Source: Pogostemon cablin (taxonomy: Eukaryota > Streptophyta > Magnoliopsida > Lamiales > Lamiaceae). From it: a stretch of 64,000 bases of DNA. The notes under the pieces are model-generated. The model made no database searches. It had not been told where the DNA came from and saw only the letters and a program-made list of their open reading frames with translations. Shown here one piece after another: positions 55,675 through 64,000 of the stretch (position 1 is its first letter; each line of letters starts with the position of its first letter). The stretch covers positions 22,458,028 through 22,522,027 of the forward strand of contig CM042966.1 of NCBI GenBank assembly GCA_023678885.1. Direction: 5' to 3'. A program made the position numbers and the translations under genes.

Positions 55675-57602
55675 GGTTTGTATTTAAATATGGGTACTGT
55701 TGATTTTGATCCTAAGACTTTTGACCATCAAATCTACATAAAAGCAATCTATTTGATATGGAGTATTTATTATATTTACATAAGGGTAAGGGTGTTATAG
55801 TAAAATCTCACAAATAAACATGCAAAGTAAACAATTTGGACAATGAATAATTAGTTTCAAAACCTCCACTAAACCTTTACATATGGATTATAATCCATAC
55901 CCCCAACCCCAAAATAAACAAATCAGATCAAATGAAACTCCATGTGGAAAATAAACGTATCATATCTTATCAAATGAAACTCCACGTGGAAGTACATTCT
56001 AGGCAGTAGGTGTCAGGTTCAACTTCCCAAGTAGGGCCTTCACGTTTGTTTCCTAGGTACGTACTAGCGAGATTCTCTGAACATAAGCGAATGAATACTT
56101 TAATTCATCTCTAAGTAATTTCATTTTTCAATTTATTTAATTTTTAAATAAAGTAAAACATATAATCTTCCACATCCTAATTCACATGTTAATATATCTA
56201 CTTCATCTTCCAAAATTTGGTGAATATTAAGATGACTAAAATATTTCTTAACTAGTATATATATATATATATAAAAAAAAAAGGAGCAAGCCAGTTGCCG
56301 GCCAGTTTCCTATCTGTAGCAGGTAACCATTTTCCCTCCATCTTCCTCGTGGCACGCTGTAATCCGTCCACGTATTCTCCCAACAATATTATCACTATAG
56401 AGTTATCCCCGCCGACGTCTCATGTTATCCTCCTCACTTCCACAATGTCTAATTCCAGGCTTCCAGCGTCTCTGCTGCACCCCTTTCATTTATTCGCTAT
56501 TTTCATCGGAACATCCATTTGAAGTGGAAGACGACTACATTAGGGGTACCTTCCATTCCCTCATCAGCGAATTCTTTCTAGGTATCATCTTTAAGCTTAA
56601 TTCAGTCTGGTTTATCTTTTAATTTTCCTTCCATCATTCCTTAATCATCTCTCTACCATCTCTCACCCCCTTTCATTTATTCGCCATATTCGCTGGAACT
56701 ACAATCTGGAGTAGAAGACGACAACACTTCAGGTATTTTAATTTCCTAATCAGTGTATTCTCCCTATCGTGTTTTGATTTCAAGTGGCATACATTTGCCT
56801 TATTTAATGTGTTGTCAACCGGGTGTTCGATAAATTGTTTCAAAGAAAATTATGATGTAACATGCATATATATCTTATATCTTAAAAGTTCTTGCTAAGT
56901 AATCTACATGCATATATACTGTTAAGTTCTAGCTGAGTAATCATGCTTTAAGATGCTTGATCAATTGTTTATAACTGGTACACTTTTTTTAATGTGTGAT
57001 AAGCAGTATTGATCAATCTTTCTCGTGGTATGTTGTAACCCGTTCCACGCGGCAATCTTCTCCCACCGCCATTACTATGAGTTGTCCCAGCCCACCTTTT
57101 TCTCTTGTTATCCTCCTTGCTTCCACGGTGTCTAATTCCAGCCTACATATCGTGTTTGCTGCCTTGAGTTCACAAGGTCAGAATATCTTTCTGGGTGATT
57201 GAATATTTCAAGATTACTTATTCGTTATTTCTGCTTTAATAAAAAAATCATTGATGTTACACGTACAAATTAATTTACTTCATAATCGATAGGAAAGTTT
57301 ATGATACCAATCCAAATGGTTTATCAATTCATTCAAGTTAAAGTTTGTTGATATGAATGCAATATCTGGTAGTTGATTTAGAGGAAATGTCATTAGTAGT
57401 TTTTATGATTTGTGGAGAATTTACCTGTTTTAACTCATGCCTATGAGCTGCTGGATAAAATGTTTAATTGTGTGTTTGTTTTAATTTACTTTTGAAGCCT
57501 ATCACTCTTTCTAAATTTTGAAATTTCCCAAATGGGTGAATAATTTATAACTCTCATTTTTCTCCCACATTATACTTGTAATTGTGTTGTTCTCTTCATT
57601 AG
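55675..57602 (+). other. AT-rich DNA, then repeated leader-like segments
   Basis: 55675-56250 is AT-rich with no feature seen, ending in an (AT)n tract and poly-A (56254-56284). 56285-57200 holds duplicated leader-like segments. About 135 bp at 56334-56470 (tcctcgtggcacgctgtaatcc ... aatgtctaattccag) recurs at 57008-57145, and about 70 bp (ccctttcatttattcgc ... gaagacgac) occurs at 56474 and 56667. No frame is recognised. Confidence 0.5.
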
Positions 57603-59400
57603 GAACTAATGGTCCCATAACATCATTGTTATGAGACTCTTGGGGTTTCGAAAGATTCCACTAGGGATGAGATTATGAAGCCTTTTCATATTGTAAGTTA
57701 TTGCTTTTCTGGTCTTGATATTCCAGTTCTGCTCATTTCTAATGCATCTTTTAATGTGAATGTCGCCATTTTCCAGCTCTCTGTATTTTTATATTGTTGC
57801 TTTGCCAAGAAGCATCATCCTGATGCCAATAAGAATAATTCTCCTGCAAAGAAAAAATTTCAGGAGATAAGAGATGCATGAGTATGAGTTATATATCAGT
57901 CATATGTAGAAATAATCTATTAACTTGTAAAAATGTTTTCAAAGCTTCATTTTCGTTTTCTTAATTGGCGCTTGCCATGTAGACTACTACTAAAATTTGT
58001 TTAGCCAACTAAAGGTTGCTAGTAGGTAACCTCAATATTAACCTAAATCAGCTATTTTACTTGCATCAATTATAATTCATAATATATTTTTTCTCTTTCA
58101 AAAACATTTGACAAAATGACTTCGTGTAACATGGTTGCTGATGCTGGGGAAAAGCATGGTGTTTCCCCACTGAAAATTCAACATCAGTATCTTCATGTAA
58201 ATTTGATTTAAATCAAGTTTCATACTAATTAATTAACAAATCTGAAATGATCTTACTATGTGCATGCTAATACATTAAAATTTAAATAACTGATCTTATC
58301 CCTCTCTTTACCTGCGGCAATTGGAGTAGCTAAACACAATTTCAGCTATTACTTTTCCTATGTCCCCTGTTTCCCCCCTCCCATTCTCTCTTAACTGAAA
58401 GTCGAATATTATTGAGCAAATTTGGTAATGGTTCATCTGGTAACTTAGTTATTTATAAAAGTGCTACGAAATAAAATCCCATGACTGATATTTTTGTCCT
58501 CTATCAAGAGGCTCATACCATGTTATTCTTTGTCATGTGCAGGACTCTGCTCGAGCAAATTCCAGATTCAATAAATCTAACTACAACCGTGTGTTCATGA
58601 TGGTAAATCTACTAACTTTCAAGATTTGCTTATAAGCCTTCATGTGGCTGTTGTCTCTTCTGGTTCTCTGCATTTTGGTTTTTGTTGCTTTGTCAAAGAG
58701 TATCCTCTGATACTAATAAGAATAATACTTCCGCAAAGGAAAATTTTCAGGCTTGAGTGCCGTTACTGGACCAGAGCAGTGAGGAGTTGCAAGCAGCTTT
58801 ATTCTATATGCAAACAAGTAGCTCAAGCAAAATCAGCATCACCATTAGCTTATAAAAGATGATTCTTTGTGAACCTGCCATAACTACAGATGTGCAATAT
58901 GAGTATCAAATTATTGATCCAGAATTATTGTGGGATAGTTTTGGAGCTAAGAAAACTAAAACTGACTACACCAATGATCAAATAGAGCCAGTAATAATTT
59001 AATCTATATATGCTATTAAAGTGTAGAGGGATTCTTCAGAATATTAGGTTCCTAAGTAGTAGAGAATATATTCATAGAACAAATGACAATTTGATAAATT
59101 TAGTGAATCACATGTATTTGTGAGCATGATGGAAAAGTAGATGCTGAAGTTTTAGTGTTAAGGTGAGGATCAAATGAGGTTGTATTTGGAGGGTGCAAAA
59201 GGCCAAAACCTTTTATGTTATTCTTGTTTAAATTCTTAATCTATTAAGGAGGCTTGTATAAGTTCCTTGGGTTTTGGCTTACTCAATATTTACAACAGAG
59301 ATGTTATTCTTTGTCACATGCAGGAGGCATGCTTGAGTGAATTCCAGATCAATAAATCTGATATGGCCATGTGTTCACTATGGTAAATCCTCTAACTTTC
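57603..59400 (+). pseudogene. DnaJ (J-domain) gene fragment with duplicated exons
   Basis: Exon 57603-57692 reads CYETLGVSKDSTRDEIMKPFH between AG and gtaagt, which is J-domain helices I-II. The next exon (about 57777-57878) reads KKHHPDANKNNSPAKKKFQEIRDA, with the HPD tripeptide needed to stimulate Hsp70 intact. The following exon (58543-58601) reads DSARANSRFNKSNYN. Degenerate second copies follow: the HPD exon at about 58670-58760, where the HPD coding is lost, and the third exon at about 59327-59383. A stop (TGA) follows RDA directly. So this is a broken, internally duplicated gene piece, without the Gly/Phe or zinc regions of a full DnaJ co-chaperone. Confidence 0.75.
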
Positions 59401-59701
59401 AAATTAATCTATTATGCTCCTCTTTGCTATCCAACACATTCAACCATATCATGGATTTTTTCCCATTCTTACCTCATTTTATGGACACATTACACATATG
59501 CTAAGTGGGTACACTTTAAGTTCTTCATTAAATATATAATTGATTCCATATTATCTGATTCCAATTTCTGAATTTTGAATTGCATTTCCTGGACACGCAT
59601 GCTGCTAATGCAATAACTATTATGGATCTTGTAAGCAGCTAGCAGTGTCCCAAAGAAAACATGTTTGGGACATTAGTGAACTCAAGGACGTCCATATATA
59701 T

Positions 59702-60929
59702 TGTAGGCACTTGAATTTTATTGCATATTAAAGGAAAATATGTGGCAAATTAATGCAATAATTATAAATTAATTATTTATTTATTATGGAATTTAAATAA
59801 ATAAATTCCTAAAATAAATGAGTAAATAATTGATAATTAAGTCAAATCCAGTCAAATAAGTCTGACTTAAAGTCTAAGCAAGTGAAAGGCCCAGACCCGC
59901 AGAATCAGGTCAAATCAACCCTGGACCAATCAGACTGCGAGTTATTTATGGGGCTTCCTCACCCTTCCCCTATATAAGGACCATTCCTCCATTCATTCCA
60001 GACACACCAAAATATCTGAAGACAAAAGCTCTGAAGAGATCAAGAATACGAGCAGTGCTCCCTTGAATACTTCAAGCATCTTCAAGCGAAGAACAGCCGC
60101 CAAATCGAAGAGTAAGGTGTCAAACCCCTTCGATCTGGCGTTCTTCAAAAGTAATAGCCACCAATTGGAGATCAAGGTGCTAAGCCCCTCCGATCCGGCG
60201 AAGATCAAGATCCAAGTCAAGTGAAAGATCAAGATCCAAGTCAAGCGAAGATCAAGATCAAGTGAAGATCAAGCCAAGTCGAAGATCAAGCTCAAGATCT
60301 TCAAGTTAAGAACACTCAAATCTTCAAGTCTTCAAGCGCCATTTTCGAAGATCTTCAAGCCTTTAAGCGACCTTCGAATCTTCAAAGCTTCAAGCTCAAG
60401 ATCTTCAACAAAGCTTCAAGTCTTCAAGCCTCTAAAGCTTCAAGCTCAAGATATTCAACGAATCTTCAAGTCTTCAAGTCTCCAAAGATTCAAGCTCAAG
60501 ATCTTCAAGGCATCAAGCAAGCTTCAAGTCAAGAACAGCTACTAATCCGGGATCAAGGCTTCAAGTCCCCCAGATCAAGTGTTCTCCGAGGAAGGCTCTC
60601 TAGTCAACGTTCAATCCGAACAAAGGTTCAAAGCCTCCGGGTCAACGTTCAAGACTACACACTCGAGCTCGGACAAGCTTCGTTTGAAGATCCGACTCAA
60701 CATACAAGTCAAGTCAACACACGCTGTCAATACAGTCAGCATATATTTCGTCAAAGAAGTCAAAGTCAACCAAAACAAGTCAAGTCAAGCTACATTGGTT
60801 CGACAGAAGAATTAGAGGATTAATTGAGATTGTAACATGCTTACATATTCTTCTATTTAAATCCATTTGAAATTATCTTTGTATGCAATTTGTATTTATT
60901 TCATTATAAATACAAAATTTGTTGTTACA
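59702..60929. mobile_element. Solo LTR (1228 bp)
   Basis: Starts TGTAGGCAC, ends GTTGTTACA, and is flanked by the 5-bp duplication tatat (59697-59701 and 60930-60934). No second LTR or internal region is near, so this is a solo LTR left by recombination. A TATA box ctatataagg lies at about 59970-59979. 60020-60790 is a dense, irregular array of 'tcaag', 'ttcaagc' and 'gatcaag' words. The 78-codon frame at 60579-60815 is a by-product of that array. By TSD size and ends it is a retrotransposon LTR; the lineage is unknown. Confidence 0.88.
59970..59979 (+). promoter_or_regulatory. TATA box of solo LTR
   Basis: ctatataagg, followed about 30 bp on by a purine-rich likely start region and preceded by a 'ccaat' word at 59926. 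If active, it would read rightward out of the LTR. Inferred from position and sequence only. Confidence 0.5.
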
Positions 60930-60934
60930 TATAT

Positions 60935-62639
60935 ACCTATCGAAAATTTCTCTTATTCGGTTCTTTTATTGCAGTAATCATCTTAATAATTTTGTTGTAA
61001 ATGTTGCTTTTTCCCTTTTGCATGACAAATAAGCCATGGAGTTACATATGCGTAGTCCTACTACATTGTTTTTTTCAATAGATGCAAGTGGGAAATTTTA
61101 ATATTTATATTCATGGAAATTAACTTGCCATGTCTGCCTATTAGAGTGGATCCAAAAGTAAGTTATTGACTACGGGTGAAGATTGAAGTTTGTAACTTGA
61201 GACACGGAAAACATTACGTATTACTTTTTATAAAATTTACCACATCTAAGCTATTTTATATAGATCATCTAAATGGATTAAATCTAAAAAACTTTTGTGA
61301 TAATTTGACTAGATGAAAAACAGTAGTTGTGTAATTTTAGTCATCCTGAGTATACACCTAAGGGCCTAGATAGATTATAATTTTTGGTCTTTTCATTGAA
61401 CATTTACTCAAGGGTCCACTGCGTCAAATTAATTACTCAATTTAAATATTCTGATATAGAACTACTTTGCTACATGCTTCGTTTGATTTTGACGTATTGC
61501 ATGAATTCACTATCATTACCACTTGCTACTTGCAATGATGGCTTCTTCATGAAAGACAACAGACAGGTATGCTTTCTTATACAAGATGAAACTTCTTTTC
61601 CATTTCCTTTAATTATATTGCAAGCAGTTGTACATATAAGTATCAACTTTCTTTTTTGAATCGACTCAGCTGCAATTCCAAAACCACACAACTACATTTG
61701 AGTGAATTTAATTACTTAGCCCTCAATTTGGTCCTGAAAAAGGCAAAACTGCTTATTCTGCTCTCAGTTTTCGTTACCTTAACATCCACATACATTATAA
61801 GGCCATATTATTCTAATTTATCTGGGTAATATTGTACACATAGGCAATTAATTATAATTGTTTTAGGGTTTTTCTGTTTGGTCAGCTGGATTAGTTTTTT
61901 TTTTTTTTTCCCAAAAAAACGGTGTGTAAATACAAAATAGACATGTGTCCATGCTTGGGGTACTGCTAATCATCCAAATATTCTTCACATATTAGAAAAA
62001 AATATGTAACTTTCTTTCATTTTGTCTTCTGTTAGTGAAGAGGGTTTTGTTGAAATTGTTACTCTGGAAGAGCAAGAAGGAAATGAAGGAGAAGTATGAA
62101 TGGGAGCAAAACTGCCGCAGATGAAGAGAGAAAATAACAACAGTTGCGCATCCAAATAACACGTATGAGAATATTTGCTAGCAACCATACCAAAATTGGC
62201 GAGTTACCTCCACTTTAGCAGGCAGCATACACCAGCACCAGGCGAAAGGACGCTGGAATGACACAAACAGAGATGAAGCATGCCTAGCAGGACTAACACT
62301 TGCTTCGCCATACTTGTGCTACAACTTTTGCTTGCTCGTATAGATATCTTTTTGGGTACTCAATCAGTAATTAGAGTACTGATTGATGGTTACTCTATCT
62401 ACTTCTGACACATATTACTGCAATCTTATGGTCCTGCCACACTATACACAGTCACTTTTACAAAGTAAAAGTTGGAACAAATTTCTCATATAATGCATGA
62501 ACCTCTTGGCACGGTTAGCCCTGGAGCTAATTGGTTCGGGCCAAAAGGCTCCGTTTTTAAATGGGCTGCAAAATTAAAGCCCTAACCCTATCTTTTTTTG
62601 GGTTAATCTATCCGTTGACATTAACAGTCCTCCGAGCTA
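60935..62639 (+). other. Non-coding interval
   Basis: No recognised gene. 61380-61690 has open frames on both strands (91 and 73 codons) without motif or plausible start context. A T-run lies at about 61893-61910. 62030-62330 is less AT-rich and could be a decayed exon, but matches nothing I know. Confidence 0.3.
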
Positions 62640-62670
62640 GCACCTCAGAATGAGGTGCACGAATCCTAGT
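62640..62670 (+). mobile_element. Helitron-like 3' end 2
   Basis: gcacctcagaatgaggtgc is an 8-bp-stem hairpin, followed after seven bases by CCTAG|T. It shares hairpin, spacing and flanks with 52905-52938, which supports a family rather than chance. The DnaJ pieces at 57603-59400 lie upstream and may be its cargo; the possible 5' end near 56250 is unproven. Confidence 0.55.
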
Positions 62671-63092
62671 ATATATTAAAGCAGCTTGAACTGGTTTGTG
62701 GCCAGTTTTAAGCGAGTTGCAGGTGACCTATATTGATGCGTGGCATTCTCTTCTTCCACAACATGTGATTCACATTAATTTATTTCACTCCCTCACTCAT
62801 ATGATCTATCAACCTGATGCTGACTCGCCTCTCAATCCCACTTTCGTTTGATCAACTCTCCACCGTACTTGAGGACTGAGTATCTTCTTTCTCACAATCA
62901 TTCGTCGATGTGCTCCCAACATCGATATAGTTACACGTCTATATACACTATTGATTCTTGCTTTCACATCTTCTTTCTCTCCGCTTGTTCAGTAACCACC
63001 ATCTCCCCTTTGCAGTTTAAAAAAATCTAATTCCTTTCAATTTTGCTTCCTTTCTTTGTTTCCCGATCACAGATTCATTTCTCTTTTTGTCG
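62671..63092 (+). other. Leader-like sequence after Helitron-like end
   Basis: 'gcgagttgcaggtgacc' and 'gcgtggcattctcttc' (62714-62756) resemble the leader-like words at 39125 and 56320. Pyrimidine-rich, non-coding. It may be the start of a second Helitron-like element running off the right edge. Confidence 0.3.
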
Positions 63093-63260
63093 ATGCAACG
63101 ACATGTAATATTTATTTTTCTTATTCTCTGTATTTGTGTCATGACATTTCCTATTTCACTGCATGCAAGTTGGAACTCTATAACTGAAAATAAATCCTCA
63201 TCCTCCCTAAATGGTGGGTGTTGTGGCTTTGTTGGAAAGGATTGCTCTCTTCTTGGTTAA
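63093..63260 (+). CDS. Possible small secreted peptide or first exon (55 aa)
   Basis: ATG at 63093 opens 55 codons to TAA. The N-terminus is a basic start (QRH) and then a strongly hydrophobic run (about residues 5-22), with a small-residue site (SLHAS) that fits a signal peptide cut near residue 25. The remaining 30 residues are Ser/Asn-rich and hold three Cys (NGGCCGFVGKDC). I know no family with this pattern. It could be a secreted peptide, the first exon of a receptor-type protein, or a chance frame in transposon-rich DNA. No clear promoter seen. Confidence 0.25.
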   Translation: MQRHVIFIFLILCICVMTFPISLHASWNSITENKSSSSLNGGCCGFVGKDCSLLG

Positions 63261-64000
63261 TTGTGTCAATATCTTTGACTAATTTTTTAATTTAGATGAT
63301 AGAGTCAGCAAAACTTATTTTAGAATTGACACAAACCTAATTTGTGCACATGAGGTGTTTGATGAATGACTATTTTAATAATTATTTGTTGAAAACCGCA
63401 TGTCCCATATGTTTTTGAGGAATTTTTGTCAGTTACTTGTTTTGCAGTATACCTGAATCAGCCTATTTATCAGGGTATATCATGTGACAGTAGGGGTTGT
63501 ACTACAGAAATGATTACTTGATTTTCCTATTTCATTAAATGGTTGTAAGCATGAACTTTATGTAAATGACATGAACCTTTTGTAGTCATTCTGGACTTGT
63601 AGTCATGATTTTTAAAGTAACCTAATGCTTAAACATGTTTTTTCATAGGCAGCTCTTGTGGTTGTGAATGTTTTTCTCTTTTATACACCGCGTTTACTCA
63701 CATCTTAAGCTTGCCATCACCGTCCTCTATACGTTGTTGATTGTTGTGGTCCAGAAAATTGCACCAACTAATCAAATTCAATATATAAGTGGCCTCTCTG
63801 TGCCTTTGCTTGCGCTTGAACATTTTTCATGGATAAACTCTTTATTTTCTTTAATTCGATATTCTCTGATGTTGTTTTTCTTCAAATGGTGATTTGATAT
63901 TTTCTGATGTGGGTTTTTTCCCTCATGGATTTGGTAATTCGATATACCTATAGGTATGAATGAATTACATGTCTCACTTAGTCTATGGTACCTGGTAGGA
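63261..64000 (+). other. Non-coding right edge
   Basis: T-rich, intron-like DNA. A 74-codon frame (63668-63892) has hydrophobic stretches but no recognisable domain. Nothing supported. Confidence 0.3.

Noticed and set aside
60579..60815. 78-codon frame rich in Ser, Lys and Val
   Set aside because: It follows the TCAAG word array of the solo LTR; composition explains it.

Overview
This window looks like intergenic nuclear DNA of a eudicot plant. It is AT-rich and packed with plant transposable elements (Athila, Tat-type and Ty1/copia retrotransposons, Stowaway, hAT, CACTA, Harbinger, MULE and Helitron-like sequences), with short spliced-gene fragments that carry plant-type introns. I found no complete, intact host gene, and no rRNA, tRNA or CRISPR array. 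The species cannot be named from the sequence. All identities and family calls are from reading by eye; nothing was computed or searched.

Bases 1-31158 are a nest of LTR retrotransposons. The outer element is a minus-strand Tat-lineage Ty3/gypsy element. Its 5' LTR is at 30263-31158 and its PBS at 30241-30260. Its gag is split between 29281-30130 and 6269-7368, followed by protease (5336-6043), reverse transcriptase and RNase H (3652-5114), a second RNase H (3300-3690) and integrase (1991-3379). Two Athila elements sit in it. One is minus strand at 1-1940, with its 5' LTR at 233-1940 just past the Tat pol stop, and it runs off the left edge. The other is plus strand at 7369-29280, inserted in Tat gag. 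The second Athila is itself split in its integrase by a minus-strand Ty1/copia element (14533-22416). Every reading frame in the nest is broken, many by stops of the kind left by C-to-T change. So this is old, silenced DNA with three visible insertion layers.

Bases 31159-44400 are a graveyard of small DNA transposons. Several have target-site duplications (TSDs) that can be read directly: three hAT-like elements with 8-bp TSDs, at least six Stowaway-like MITEs (some nested), a Harbinger/Tourist-like element with a G-rich minisatellite, a long foldback element, and a near-perfect 57-bp-arm hairpin at 39029-39166. A spliced fragment of a DHHC palmitoyltransferase (PAT) gene lies at 41658-42697.

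Bases 44423-52301 are bounded by CACTA-like termini and a TAA duplication. They enclose a broken fragment of a GCN5-type histone acetyltransferase gene, covering its C-terminal bromodomain region. Bases 53903-55665 are a Mutator-like element with a perfect 9-bp TSD and inverted arms of about 600 bp. Those arms run into a captured, dead carboxylesterase gene. Bases 57603-59400 hold tandemly duplicated exons of a DnaJ (J-domain) gene. A complete solo LTR with a TATAT duplication lies at 59702-60929. Two related Helitron-like 3' ends (at 52937 and 62669) may close elements that carried the PAT and DnaJ fragments.

The genes do not form a working pathway. The main result is a dense, layered record of transposition in which fragments of at least four unrelated host genes have been picked up within about 18 kb. 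One of these is in a configuration that would fold into long double-stranded RNA if transcribed.
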